A stretch of 64,000 nucleotides of DNA, from NCBI GenBank assembly GCA_030435675.1, contig CM059624.1, positions 12,238,769 to 12,302,768 on the forward strand. The letters run 5' to 3'. The notes below the pieces were generated by a model that did no database searches, was not told the origin of the DNA, and worked only from the letters and a program-made list of their open reading frames with translations. Both the position numbers and the translations under genes were made by a program. How positions within the stretch are numbered: the first letter of the stretch is position 1; each line of letters begins with the position of its first letter. Origin of the DNA: Steinernema hermaphroditum (Eukaryota > Nematoda > Chromadorea > Rhabditida > Steinernematidae). Shown one piece after another: positions 38,901 to 51,100 of this stretch.

Positions 38901-41900
38901 CAGAGATACGTTATATATAATGCATGCTACTTTTCCTCTCTCGTTACCCAAAAATCTTACACTTCCAGCGATCACATTCATCACAAAAATTTTCGAAACC
39001 AACCTTTTTTCGACTCGCTGTCCTGTTTGATCTTCAGCTGCTCCATGGCTCGGCTAACGGTGGAGAGTCTCAGCGAAATCATGTTGGACAAGTCGGGCAG
39101 CGACTCGGACAGTTGGGTGCCTTCCTCCATCAGATGGGTCAGTCGTTCGTGGAATTCACTTTCACATACGTCCTAAAAGAATGCGACATTATCATCCGCC
39201 AATGGTCAGCCCTAAAGCGGTAACCGAGAACAGGAAACTGATAAGCTACCCAACCGAACGGAGGATGTATAATCAATATGGTCCACTTCTGGCGCGCCGA
39301 TCTCGGAGATAACACCTCCGATGCCCACACACACAGTCACGCGCATCGTGCATAAATAACACTTATGTTGGCGGTCGCCGCGCGACCGACCAAGCGGTTA
39401 GGCACCGCGCCAAAGAGCACTTGTGTATAGCCGTCCAGAGTCCCACGTCACCAGAGACACTCATTTTTGTGACATTTGTTTATAAACAGGAGTCTGTGAG
39501 GGAAAGAGTGGATAGGTCGGATTAGGTGGTATTAAGTCGTGATGACGTGGAGAGCATATGTGTCAGAATAACGAAGAAAACATCGATTGCGTAGGTTCAG
39601 TAGGTTCATTCAGGCCCACTATCCTTACACTCAGCTCTGATTCCATAGGCTCTAAGAATCCTTTGGGAGGTGACAACACAAGCCGCCAAAAATGACTACA
39701 TTGCAATTTGTCTTATAATAAGCCACACCACTCAAGCACGCGAACTTTGAATGTGACTGAAGAGATAGATTATACGGATTTTATACATAAAATGAGTTAT
39801 TTAATTACTCAATCCAATCCACAAAAAATACATTGAAACGCAAACGGTGATTGTGGATTCAATTTATCAGCGTTGAATGTTATAAATATCGTATAAATAT
39901 GGATCATCTGCCAGTGATCTCAACGAATCCGAACTTGGATTTCGCACTCGATTGGGACCACTGACTTCTGTCTTTTCCTCACTGTCCCCTTATTTTAAGT
40001 TATAGGCAGAACGTTCTTGTGTCTGTTATTTTTGTTCTCAAAAATCAGAAGGTGTTGTGATGAACCCGAGGATGCCATCTTTTTAGGCGGACATAGGAGA
40101 AGCGAAGAACTGATGCACGTAATGACGGTGGAACACAACGAACGGGGTGGAATCGTATCTTCGGTTCGCCTGGTGGCGCAAGCTTCCGGGCAATCATTGC
40201 GCCAACTACGTCGGCCAAGAATGACCGCTCACTGAAGTCATTTCTGAGAAAGCGAATGGACCGAATGAGTGGGAAATGATAAATATGGCGACAAAAATCA
40301 GAAACTATCAACGAATTTTCATGAATGAAAGGTCTGATCCCCTAGCACTAAAGAAACACTAAAGAAAATAGGATGCCTTTAAGCAAAATGATCAGCTTCT
40401 GTCGTAGGTTTAAACAAAAATTTTTCTCACCTAGTACAACCTCTTGATAAGTAATAGAAGTTTAATTATATTCAATCGTTCTTAAAAGAAAGCGAGTGGC
40501 GTTAAAAATAAGAAGATATCCACACATTTTCAGCGCCGACACTGAGATACACGCAACTGTGGGCAACGGTAGGTATCATACATTGTCAAAAATAATTAAC
40601 GTCCAAAAGCGACAGAAGGCGACGTTCTGTCCGCGTCCTCTCACTTTCCGACTTGGCGCGTTCGAGGTCACGTTGTCACTCGAATCAATCGAACGGAAGC
40701 GAAGATGATCTGCCGGGCGGCGGATGGCGCAAATCTCACGATGGAAGACGAGAGGGCGCGATTTAGCGCCAGATAAGTGATGGCGACGTCTTCAGCAGCC
40801 CATAAATTATAGGCGAGTAGCGGTCCACGGCCGGATAGGCAATCCGGTAAATTGATGGGTGTCCAGGAACGGGAACGGCGCAAGAAAAGCGCGAGCGTGA
40901 GAGGACAAGCGCACCGCAGATTGGATTGCGCGAAGAAGATCGTAAAGACAGTTGACCCCGGACGGACAAACAAAACGGATTAATTGCGTTAGGACGCTAA
41001 GGACCATAAATTATTACGCACAGCTGGATGTGGATGGGCGAATATGGGATGGGGTGTGCAAAATTAAGTGCCTTAACGAAGCCAATCTGGGGCACTCCTG
41101 GAGGAGTTCTCAAAGCGGAGTGGTACTTGAACGACCAATCTTAGCAAACCTAGCATTGGTCCTGGTCGTGTGCGTTCAAAAATGTCACTACAGCTTACTT
41201 TTTGTTCATTTAGTGTCATAAGAAGAGATCGCAAAAAAATGTTTGTGTAGATTTGCTCACTACAAAACATTTCTCAACTGAAAGGCGAGCTGGCTTACTA
41301 GTCAGTAATTCGTCGATAAATAAGCCACGACGGTCTTTGATATTTGCTCTGATGAAAGTTGGCAACTCAAGATGGAATTTATCAGCATAATTTTTCAAGA
41401 AAATTACACTCTTAAACGGCCAAGATGATTGCTGAACATCGCTGTGCGCAAAAATTAGAGAATTTTCAGAATTGAGAATTAGGAAAAGAAGGATTTGAGT
41501 TGAATTAATATCTGGATTTGCTTCAGTTTGTACAAAAACATATGGGCGGTGTATCGCCGTCTTTATCACACACAAAGGTACTAAGGTGGTGATTGGCGTT
41601 CAAGCTTGATTCAAACTCGATCCATCAAACGTATCGCAATCAAAAATCATAAGAATAACAATTGCATGAATATGAGATTAAGATTTGTTACACACAGTCA
41701 TTTGAGTGATATAGATATATTGGTCTTCGTTGCGTTCACAGGTTACACTAAAGATAGTTATCTTTTACGATAAGATAGTTTACATTGTCTTCCTCGAAAA
41801 GTTTAATCAGTTCAAATACTTTAGGACCTTCCTCGGTTTCTCCACAGTATCTAACTTCCATATTTCAGTTGCTCTCAAGTTCGTTTAGGCCTTTACAAAA

Positions 41901-44900
41901 ATAGTCTCTGAAAAAACTCCTTTTTCGCGGTTGAACGGTACAGTGGTCTGGAACCAAGTGACCCAAATATACGATAACAAGCTATGCACTTTTGTTCTGC
42001 TTTCATTTTTATACCAAACATTTGAGGAAGAAAAGAGAAGCTTAGGCACCTGGATATGAAGATGCATAGAATAGCTCAGTGAAGTGAAAGGCTACATGAG
42101 TACTTGATACTGAACCTCATTGCAAATCTTCAGAACATGTATGCCTATCTTGAGCATACAAAATTAAAAAATAGTGCTAAGCATTGCCCGGTGAATATAG
42201 TGAATCATGACCAACACCCACTGATGTCCACAAAAATGACCATGTAACTTCCCCGTCACCATTCCCACGCGGATCCCCCTAATCTTCTCCTTAGCTCTCA
42301 CCTCCGCCCACCTAACCGGAGCTTCAAAAGGCGCGCGACGCTATAGGGCGTCAAATCCAAAAGACAAACACAATCCGATTGGACTTCAACGTTCCGGAAA
42401 GATTAATGGCGCGCGCTTTTTGCGCGAAAACTGGGAAAACAAAAAGCACGTCCACTTATCTCGATGGGGTAAGCAGCTCGCTCTCAAATGGGGCCCATAA
42501 ATCCGATCCGCTATAATTTCCATATGGCGCGCGCTTAGACAAAGCCGCCATGATCAACGACTGTCGAGGAGGAAGCGCTGGATCGGGTTACGGCCCTCCG
42601 TAACAGGAGCGCCGCGCGTTGCATAAATTTGCATCTCGACAACAGTGGCGGCGACGGAAACATCGTCGATCCGTTTACAACTCGACCGGATTAGGGACAA
42701 AGGCGGCCAAGACGCCGACGGTCAAACGGACGCCACAACTGACACTGTAGCTATGTTTATTGCCCCCGGGCGGGATTAATCGCTTTGAGGGAGCGGCGCC
42801 CGAGTGACCGGTACGCCGACGGCGCGCAATTTGTCAAAATGGAAAGTTGGAAACAGGTGGAGAAGTTGCGAGGGACGCCCGGAGGCAATTAAGAGATTAA
42901 GTGCCCGGTTGAGGGAGTTGGTTAGGTAGCTTTATGGCTAACGGCAGTTGTAAATGTGGTTTGAAATGGCCTGTGGAAGTGCTGGAATCGATTCTGCTCT
43001 ATAATCACTTCTTCTTCTGGTGAAAGCAACTTACAGCAATATTTTCAATATTTTGGCGTTTGCACAAACTTGATAGGGAAATCAATCGTCAAAAATTGTA
43101 TTGAATCGGAATCGGCGTACCGGAGAGAGATCATTGTTCAATACTGTGAACTCCCGTCCAGCAAGCTAATGTTTGATTTTCTTTATCAGTTCTACAGCAT
43201 AGCCAACAAAAATAGACTCGATGAGAAAACAATAAAAGTCTCCCGATGAAAAACGCTGCCCGATAATATCTTCTCAATCAACTTCATCCAATCCGCAAAA
43301 ATTATGTTGAATCGGAATCGACGTACAAGAGAGAGATCACTGTTGAATAGTGTGAGCAGACACATAGTGCTTGGTTTCCTTTATGAATCATACATAGACG
43401 ATTACAACAATTGACTTCATAACTTCAAAGGTTGTGAAATGGTCCCACCAGCAAAAATGCGACATTGTTCGATTGCTGTAAGCAGATTCCTCGGTATATT
43501 CTTCTCAACTAATTTACACGTCTTTCGTGGATACCGAGTCCATTTGTGGCACGTGCAAAAATGTAAATAATGTAAAATGCCTGTGCCAAAAAGACCTTAT
43601 TTTATTCGATGAACATCAATATTTTTGCAGAAACATGGAGAAAACTATCCACAATTTTCTTAGCTACCTTTACTAAACATGATACCTAGTGCCCAGAAAT
43701 ACATCTTTCAATTTCACAAGATATTTGCGGTTAACATAACTCCCACAACTCTTACGCGAGCAAGAAACACCTGTTCCAAAAAGAGACGACTTACCTCTCC
43801 CGAATCGATGTCATCGATGGCGTCGAGAAGATCGTTGTACAACGAGCCGCACCCTTCTACGAAGATCTCTTGCAACGACTTTCTGGCAACCGCAATCTGA
43901 AAAGCACGATTATAGTCTTTGGTGATCAATGAATGTAAAACTTGTGCTCAAAAATGTTTCATTTACGTGTCGATAAACCGCGGATAAATCTACTGTTACT
44001 AGCACACCGAGCACACCATCACTTTCACAATTATTTGCGCAAAAATTCCTTTTGGTGTGCCAAATGATTAAGAACAATTTCCACCGTTGTGACGTAAGCA
44101 CCCAAAAATGCACGAATGTGCAGATATAAACTGTTTTCAACTCTTTCCACAGCAGCGGTTTTGCTAGCATTCGTCGTTATATCGATTGGCACTTCAAATA
44201 GTTTACCGTTTATATTCTGAATTTCCGAACGTATGGCATTCACAACATCATTTTGGCTGCAAAGCATCCCACAGGACAGTTTTTTTGTTGAACATAGTCG
44301 TCGGACCTTGCGAAACTATGTGAATTCTAACAGTTGCAAAAATCAGTCAAATCCACTGTTTGAATTATTCATATTTTTGTGGAGCATTCTTCCAGCGAAT
44401 ACTCCATCCTGCATTTCTTTGCAAATGTTCCTTTTGTACCATCACACAACATGCAAACGTAGGTTCAATTTATTCGCATGTGAGAGTGCTTTACCCTCAG
44501 ACGTTAGTTTTCGCCTATTTTCCACGTCTGTCAAACAGTTTATCAATGTTGTTACGTTGGTAGTGCGAAGAGCAGCAGTGTTATAAAAGTTAACACAGCA
44601 TATAGCAGCCACACGTCTCCGTAAATTGCGTGGTTTTGGGGCCAACTTTGCATATTTAGTGGATCCTAACGAAGCTATGTGGGTACGTGCATGCGATTTC
44701 TCGTACTACTCTCACAATTTGCTCTTGTGTTTGGATGAACCGGCGTCTGCACGACTTTTACCAATGGTCTCGAAGCACGTGGCAAGTTCAAATATGCTAT
44801 CTTGCCACTAAACAATAACCTCCATTCGCAAAAATTGAATTTCTATAAAATTTAAGCCGCTGTGACTTAAGAAGGCGTATATGCGTGGACAAAAATGGGC

Positions 44901-47900
44901 AAAAATGAAATGCACTTTGCAAGGGACAAGAAAAATAAATAGGAGATCTAAATACTGAATGAGTAATGGCTATTTATAAACAAGCTATTGTGCAGACGAG
45001 CACTGTGCCAAAATTTCAATAAACGAAATAATCCAGAACTTTTCAAAATCTTTCCACGTCGGACAGCAGGATCAATGTCGCGAATCGATATCCAACCTCT
45101 GCGCTCTCATAAAGAACGTGGACAAACAAACGGCGACCGCGAATGCATGTTACAACTAATGAGCAAACAGACGTCCTCGAGAGGCGCTCTCGACGGCCCC
45201 CAGCGGTCAGCGAGCGGACCTAACGGTGCGCGCAAAAAGGTGATTAACACCCGAAAATTAGAGTCTTCTGGGAGACAACCCACTTTATGCGCCTAATAGA
45301 CCGGGCTCGTTAAATGGCGCTGCTATTAAAAAAGCGCCGCCGAGACGTCGTAAACACTCCCGCGATGTTTACAATTAGCCCCGGCCGAAGTGACCGTTCC
45401 GTACGTGCCAAGCAGCGGTCATTAATGCACAAGGAAGACGTTTGGTGTTTGAAACGCGGAATTGATGAGCAGGACGAAAAGAACTGGACTATAAAACTAA
45501 TGAATCCAGGTCGATTTGGGTGATGGAGGCGAACAGATTAATTTTTGAGAAGGCAGCCAATAATGCGGACAATGAGAAATGTCTAATAAACAGAAAAATG
45601 TGGAACGACATATGCATTTTTCTATTGTCGTGCAAACGACTATATAGGGCTACAAGACTTTTCGTGAATAGGTTCAGCAAACGACTTTGAAAATTCAGGT
45701 TTACAGACAATTTTACAATTTTAGAAGCTTGGATGTTATGCGCTATAGAATGAATATGAATACGGATGCGACCTACAATTGTCCGGTCAACCCAGCCTGC
45801 AAAAATGATTCGAATCCGACAAGTGTGTAATTTGGTAGGGGTATGCCTAAGTCCGATCATAACCCAAGCTTGGATGTTAGGCGCCATAGAATGAATATGA
45901 ATACGGATGCGACCTACAATTGTCCGGTCAACCCAGCCTGCAAAAATGATTCAAGTCCGATAGGTCATGCTCAAAAGTGAACATAGCAGCATGCCTGAAC
46001 ATGCCTCGGCACTGATAGGATTGCTGCGTAGTAATACCGCCCAAAGGAAACCTCTAATCTCTAAGCCAAGTCGCTAGTTGCGCCCAAAATGAATACGACT
46101 TACATCGACCCCATGTCAGAATAGCATTTGAAGTGCACAACGCATGGTGTGCGAGCTTACACTCTGAAGCTAAGACAGGTTTTAGCCTAGCCAAAAGCAC
46201 CACATTTGGAATCAGCCAGCACGCCTCAAAAATTTAATATAAAGAATTCATTGTGCTCAGCTTAAGTTGCGTTCTGTAGTAGAAATACAAACGACATTGA
46301 GTACAAAAATAACCAATTTTTCTTGTTGCACACTCTATTGCAAAGGCACTTGATTGACGCGAATACCACATGTTGCCTTTGTTTTACGAATGTCTTGTCT
46401 TGCGGCTATAGTCTCCCCCGAAATTGATTTACAGCGCTGTCAGAATGTATGTATCCAGCTGTATTAAATTGCGTAACCGATCCCCTTCACCCAACCCGTC
46501 ACCCTCTCTGTCACAGAGCGCGCCAGTTGGCCCCCCGAAAGACCGAAACGATTGCGCCACAACTGCTCAGCCCCGGCTCGATCAATCATAATCGCAATCG
46601 GATCGCGTCTGTCGACAGCGAGATTATCGCGCCTCAGTTAAGTTACGCTGGTGGCAAAAAGTAATATGATCCAGTGGTTAACACCACAGATCACGGTATT
46701 CACAAAAGCGTACCATAAAACTAAGTAAGCAATTCTCCGACTTCTCCGACTTCGACTTCCGACTTTTAACTTGTAAGCGACTTGGCACAAAAATCATGAA
46801 CGTTAAGCCCGAGTTTACTCATTCCGCTGTAGTTCGTGGCATTCCAACACAGCCTGCCCGTACAAGAATCTGCATGTTTGTCCAAATATACTTTCATTAC
46901 TTATCTTTCATCAGCCTGCAAAATTGGTCCAATCTACGCTTAAATGAGCAATATGCTCATGTCAGGTGCGAAATAGCGAATATTTGTGCTATTTCGCAAA
47001 CCAAACACAAAATCGGTGGGTGTACAACCCTAGGACAAAAATGTATTACAAGCTCCATCACTGAGCAAGTGACAGCAATGTTTAATGCAAAAATCGTTGA
47101 ACAGTAGTGTACCGACAAAGTGACTACATTACGAGATACCTTTACTTTTCCTCAAAAAAAGCTCGCACGCAAAAAGTTTGCAAAAGTTTTACTGCAATTA
47201 TACTGCTTGCTACTTATGTTGTGAAAGCGAAAATGACAGAAGCACAAGATAGCTACAAAAAAACTTTTCCTTATGGTCATCAAAGCGGCAAACAAGAACT
47301 ATGAACGTCTAACGCGAATATACTCATTTCGCGGTGATTTATGTCCAATTCTATTTCATATTGAGTTGTCCAAATATGCTTTCAAACAGCTACTTAACCT
47401 ACTTATCCGTGGTCAATAAAAATTGGTTCAATCTAGCGTGCTATGAACAGGCAAGCCAATTAGCTTTCTGAGTTCATTCCACCTCCAAAATGTGTTAGTG
47501 ATCTAAATTCCGCTTATATCGGGTGCGAAAGAGAGAGTTCATGTTATTGTACACGCAGAAGAAGCTGTACACAAAATGAGTAAGACTGGAGCGCTGCAAA
47601 CAAAAATTTTGTAGGGAACTGCATCGGCTAATTTTGATCCAAAAATAATTTTTTCGTATCGTTCGAACAGGAGTATGTCGAGAAAACTGACCACATCACG
47701 AGATCCATTTACTTCCTCCTCAAAGTAGGGCATTGTGGTGAATATTTAGTTAACTGAGCGGAGCCACATTGCAGTGGAGTTGGTGGGGCGGCAGATTGTC
47801 ACATAATATAAGACAGTAAATGAAGTAATTCCGACCACAAAACCAGAGTTTTTTGTTATTCTACGTCTCATGCTCGAACGTAAAGGATGACCAAAAATCA

Positions 47901-48153
47901 AAGTAAAGAAAACAACATGCGCGCTCGGTGATAAAACATAGCGGCATTAATCAAAACATGGAAGTCGAACCGTCACATGACCGTTCGGGGGTTAATTTAA
48001 CGTAAATAGGAACAGGCTCTAAGAACCAACCTTTTCTTCAAGCACAGACTCGGTCATGGAGAGTGAAAAGACGTCGGCTGGCGATCCGACTTCGGAGTCT
48101 GACATCTCCGTGGCCATCTTGCGAATGTGTTCGTCGTGAAGCACTCTATTCAG
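17648..48153 (-). CDS. unc-83: KASH-domain nuclear-envelope protein, UNC-83-like (LINC complex), 5' unresolved
   Basis: KASH proteins span the outer nuclear membrane, bind SUN proteins inside, and recruit motors or cytoskeleton outside. Fourteen exons with matching phases give 1,086 residues: 48153-48031, 43896-43795, 39172-39004, 34593-34445, 30509-30439, 29608-29476, 24264-24047, 23995-23832, 23746-23601, 23557-23195, 21612-21310, 19084-18866, 18796-18021, 17972-17648. Exons 4-6 form a spectrin-like repeat (LRKWLKSTEVSIKEIEEQL ... LTEKWHLIWLRSLGL). Next come an acidic/basic disordered region (SESDSEGETSEDEPERKRRR), a YEWDDY motif, a long helical region (exon 18796-18021), the transmembrane helix and a lumenal tail ending PPPV. 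The size, non-repetitive make-up and an internal alternative start fit UNC-83 better than giant ANC-1, but the symbol is inferred. The first exon was not found. Confidence 0.85.
20195..20287 (+). repeat. Two-copy 49-bp tandem repeat
   Basis: The unit starting gaattttcaaaaataataa at 20195 repeats at 20244, and the second copy ends shortly after 20287. It contains the internal doublet gtagtatgcat. It lies in an intron of the KASH gene. Confidence 0.85.
20824..20865 (-). CDS. Candidate alternative first exon of the KASH gene
   Basis: On the minus strand ATG at 20863-20865 opens 14 codons, MLLGCFGRKSKRVK, that end at a good donor (AAG|gtaagg) in phase 0. That is exactly the phase required by the next KASH-gene exon (19084-18866). 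Splicing would give a short isoform lacking the spectrin-like repeat and the YEWDDY motif but keeping the helical region and KASH domain. C. elegans unc-83 also has several isoforms with different starts. No transcript evidence is available, so this is an inference from the splice signal, phase and start codon. Confidence 0.5.
21972..22022 (+). repeat. Direct repeat pair, copy 1
   Basis: The stretch ctaccgatataaaacc.caccactggc followed by agccaaacccgagcc recurs at 24687-24737 in the same orientation. Both copies lie in KASH-gene introns. No ends typical of a transposon are seen. Confidence 0.7.
22280..23160 (+). repeat. Cluster of diverged local duplications
   Basis: Blocks recur within this intron. 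Tatattgaacgc.attgcgc plus caagtcacaagtca occurs at about 22341 and 22831, and cgctctgaatatgtacacg plus tgttccagacggc occurs at about 22497 and 23121. A phrase like aaatctgaaaag.ttcgat occurs at about 21765, 22185 and 23005. The pattern suggests successive local duplication followed by decay. Confidence 0.7.
24265..29475. other. KASH gene intron (5.2 kb)
   Basis: No exon was found. It holds GC-rich islands (about 25860-26180 and 27900-28200), a direct repeat pair (28214-28302 and 28864-28950), the second copy of the 21972 repeat at 24687-24737, and many + strand CAAAAAT motifs. Confidence 0.6.
28214..28950 (+). repeat. Direct repeat pair, 650 bp apart
   Basis: The block beginning atatga.gattacagataaa near 28214 recurs near 28864, with aligned differences over about 85 bp that include an identical-position acaaaaatag motif. 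Both copies are in the same orientation within one intron. Confidence 0.75.
31277..31395 (+). repeat. Dispersed repeat family, copy B
   Basis: Contains ggaagccggggcgattgc, the block gcgccaac.acg.cggccaa and gaac.accgctcactcagct. Closest to copy C at 40166-40265. Confidence 0.6.
31715..32330 (+). repeat. Direct duplication of ~170 bp, ~440 bp apart
   Basis: The first unit (about 31715-31890) and second unit (about 32155-32330) share aaacaatcgtt, aaaggcgaag.ctct.aatg, acgaatt, the gcgttataca.gcaa.gtttgc series and gagatgg. A further shared phrase, tacaagctgtgtt and then agcgtttcc, occurs at about 31985 and 32577. The units are diverged but clearly homologous. Confidence 0.7.
35589..35923 (+). 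repeat. Direct duplication of ~110 bp
   Basis: Units at about 35589-35702 and 35809-35923 share caaaaattacgggcc-type starts, the block taagccaaca.attg.tag and cttgccaagctt. They lie 220 bp apart. Confidence 0.8.
36958..37649. mobile_element. Foldback/MITE-like element with ~76-bp inverted ends
   Basis: The left arm (about 36958-37034) and the reverse complement of the right arm (about 37573-37649) agree nearly base for base, for example attctatgaatgaactgtga and taaccaagtgcatca. The centre of about 540 bp is GC-rich and has no recognised protein. Long matching arms suggest a non-autonomous DNA element or a recent inverted duplication. I could not fix the exact ends or a target duplication. 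Confidence 0.75.
40166..40265 (+). repeat. Dispersed repeat family, copy C
   Basis: Shares cctggtg, the blocks attgcgccaactacg and tcggccaagaatg, accgctcact and tttctgagaa with copy B at 31277-31395. Same orientation. Confidence 0.6.
43089..43358 (+). repeat. Direct repeat pair of ~60 bp
   Basis: Caaaaatt.t.ttgaatcgg followed by aatcg.cgtac and gagagagatca occurs at about 43091 and 43297, about 207 bp apart and in the same orientation. Confidence 0.8.
43910..44811. other. Unidentified coding-like stretch inside an intron
   Basis: Several overlapping open frames occur on both strands. The most protein-like are on the minus strand: 44267-44031 (IRSEIQNINGKLFEVPIDIT) and 44645-44442 (LRRRVAAICCVNFYNTAALR). 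They could be remnants of one gene or element broken by stops and shifts. I do not recognise a domain and see no terminal repeats. They could also be chance. Confidence 0.25.
45725..45960 (+). repeat. Near-identical tandem repeat, 141-bp period
   Basis: Aagcttggatgtta.gcgc followed by gaatgaatatgaatacggat and gcgacctacaattgtccggt and then cagcctgcaaaaatgattc occurs at 45725 and 45866 with only a few differences over about 95 bp. This is one of the youngest duplications in the window. Confidence 0.9.
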
Positions 48154-51100
48154 CTACAGTAGATGAAGCACAACAATTTCAGAGGATAGATTCAGGGCCA
48201 AATCGGGGCTTTGGCGCTTTACGTAAACCTCCTCCGGGGCGTACAGTTACTTCGCTTTCAGTGTCGACCACAGAGCACCGTCAAGGGCTCCATTCGGATG
48301 CGTTGCTGAGCAGCCTCTAATCGATACCTGCAAAACAGAAAAATAAAACGACGATAGATCGAGCACGCCGTCTGTAGACGCCGCGCGTAGACAATCGAAC
48401 GCCAAAGCGCCGCCGCGCGGCGTTTTTGTTCGGTTTCCGCGATTGTCAGGCGCCACGGAACAGGTGGTGGCCAAACGGGTTCAAAGGAGAAGGAGGTGGA
48501 AAGGTGTTAGGTGGTGCGAAGTGAGAGTTAGCGGAGAACCGCAAGATAACAGAGATTTTTTGGCTGTTTGCTGTCGGCGGAAGATGACGGATTGATAAGG
48601 CCACATCGAGCGATTTATCAACGCGCACTCCGACGCGGCGTTAAACGACGACGGCGGCGGCGACGAATTTCTTTGGAATTTTGAATTTAAACGGGGGGCG
48701 ACAGGTGACCGATGGGGCGGAGGTAGCGGACTGACGGGGTACGCTACGATGTGCACGTTTTAAAGGGCAAAGGAACAAACGTGAAGTAAACAAAAGCGCG
48801 AGTTTGAGTCGTGGGGCACAACAAAAAATGAGTATTTGCAACATAGACTCAGGTTAGAATATAACCTGAAAATTTGAATACTTCCTGAAGGCAAAAATTT
48901 CGAAGCACATCCACCCAAAGAGGTCGCAAACTTATATCTAGATGTCCGAGAATCGAAAATATGTTGAAGAGAACGTAGAACAAAGATCTGGTCTCAATCT
49001 CGTCATAAGAGCATAGGAGCACTGTCCAACTGGGGATGGGTCCCACCACGATCTCCTGGTTACAGTGTGCGTGGGCGGATGTTAATAGGGAATAAGGGCG
49101 CCGGTGCTGGTTGGTTTTTTTGGCACGCATAAAGCCGTTTATTGCAACCTATGCCCCTCGTTCTACACAAGCGCACTTCATCTGCCGATTTTCTGCTGTA
49201 TCCAGCCCGAGGATACAATAACATGAAACAAAAATTGATTGCCGCAATCGTCTCAGTTCGACTTAATAACCAAAGCAAACATACAAATGATGTCAGAAAG
49301 TTAAGCCTGAAGAAGGTTTCCATTGAAAAGTTGCACAATTTTCGCCTATTTCCTGCAATGGACAGTTTGGAATAAAATTGCACATTTTACGAGTAAAAAT
49401 GAACGAACGTTCTTTTAGCGAAGTGCACAACTGTAAAAAAGCCATAAAAACGTTTACATAGTGTCTCAATGTATCGTCAATTGACTCCTAGCGGTGTTGA
49501 AACACTGCGTAGTAAAGGAAACGGTGAATAACATAACATAAGGGCTTGTACTATTTCAAATTGTGTTGTTCTTGTCGGTTGCAATGTCGTTTGCAAAAAA
49601 TACAGAGCAAATTCTTCTAATTTCCAAATTAAATTTCAAGTTTTGCCAAATTTTCGCAATTTCATGGCACAAAACTGAGGTTCTCAGTAGTTCACAAAAT
49701 GAGTTATGAAAAAAAATCCTTTCCATGTGATCACCATTGAGTAATTAAACGTCACAAAAAGCAAGATCAATACTCGCTGTTGAGACAGTTCGAAGATTGC
49801 AAAAATATCTATCAAGAATATTTAACCCAAGTAATGGTAGGCGTAAAACATGGATATGTGTATAAGGGTGATGGCGAGGGGACCATACCGACAGGTTATG
49901 GACAGAGACAAATGGGCCACTCTTCACTTTTCGATGCATGATCATGAGGAGTCATTATCATACTATGGAAAAAAATTTTTTTAATAAACTTTTATCGATT
50001 GTCTAAATGTCTACCTTCCACATTTTCGGATAAGTGATCTGCAAGCAACCGTCACTCAAAACTACAAAAGTAAACATGCCTTTGATCCCAGCTATGTAAA
50101 TGTGATGTAAGGTGCCAACATATTAAAACCGAGGCTTAGCAAAAAAGTTCACAATTTCTATCATTTCCGGTGTTAAGCATGTCACACGCACATTTCTTAT
50201 GTCTTTCAGTCGACTACAACCATCAATCCCAAAAGTAAACAGTGCACTTCCTATCACAACAACTCCGTGTGAAACAACGTCTCTTTGTGGACCGTAAAAA
50301 TACCCCACAGCTGCTCTTTGAGCAACCGTAAATCACTCACACCGATCAGCGTTTTCCCAAACTCTCCCACATCGATCACTATTAACGAGCAGCGCACATT
50401 CACGGATATCACTCGAGTACATCGCCGGCCAATCGGTTTCCTCCCTTCCGATCGACAAATCGCGGCCGCGGAAGAACAAGTTTCTGTTGCAAGAGGCCCC
50501 GCGGCCTTTACGACGCCGGGCCCCTCTTGTACAGCCATAAACCCGGGCAGCCATAAAATCCCTCAAAACCCCACAAAACATCGCCAAAATCGGCCACTGC
50601 CCTACAGGAAACAATCGATCCATGGCGGAGAGGGGCGCGTTACGCAACGACTCGTCATCGATCCGAATCGATTTTTTGCATCCAAAACGCGACACGATGT
50701 TCGTTTCGGACATCAAGCAGTGTTCCCCGTTGCCCCTTCTTCTTCGCCCCCCTCTCCGCCGCCACTCGTTTACAACCGGTTCGCGGAGAGTTTGGCGCCA
50801 AAATTTGAAATTAAGAATCGCGAGGCGAAAGTGATTGATGTGGACAAGCGGGAGGGATGTTGCGGAACGTCATAAACGTGTGTCACGCGGCGGTGCACGA
50901 TTTAAATTGTACATCGGCCGATGAATGGCTATCAATCGATCGGAAGAAAGAGGCACAAATGAGAGAAGAACGAAGCACGAAAACATAATATCGCATTACG
51001 ATCGCCGTGTGGCGTCTTTCCTGCAGGAAAACAAAGAGGCCCGCCCCTGGAGAAGAAGATACCCGAGCGGCGCCGCCGACGTCCGGTAACCTCAGAAGAG

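Larger units (their letters stand above)
34594..39003. other. KASH gene intron (4.4 kb)
   Basis: Contains a direct duplication (35589-35923), an inverted-repeat element (36958-37649) with a GC-rich centre, and dense + strand CAAAAAT motifs. No exon was found. Confidence 0.6.
39173..43794. other. KASH gene intron (4.6 kb)
   Basis: Holds GC-rich islands (about 40610-40950 and 42280-42920), a dispersed repeat copy (40166-40265) and a direct repeat pair (43089-43358). No exon was found. Confidence 0.6.
43897..48030. other. KASH gene intron (4.1 kb)
   Basis: Contains unidentified open frames at 43910-44811, a near-identical tandem repeat (45725-45960) and GC-rich islands (about 45080-45480 and 46470-46640). 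No KASH-gene exon is seen. Confidence 0.6.

Noticed and set aside
17648..48153. ANC-1 (giant nesprin) as the identity of the KASH gene
   Set aside because: Over 14 exons the protein is about 1,090 residues, is not built from long repeats and has an alternative internal start, which fits UNC-83 better. Not excluded without a database search.
50285..50875. 196-codon and 127-codon frames on opposite strands
   Set aside because: They overlap in a GC-rich block with no homology or splice signals, so I treat them as composition effects.
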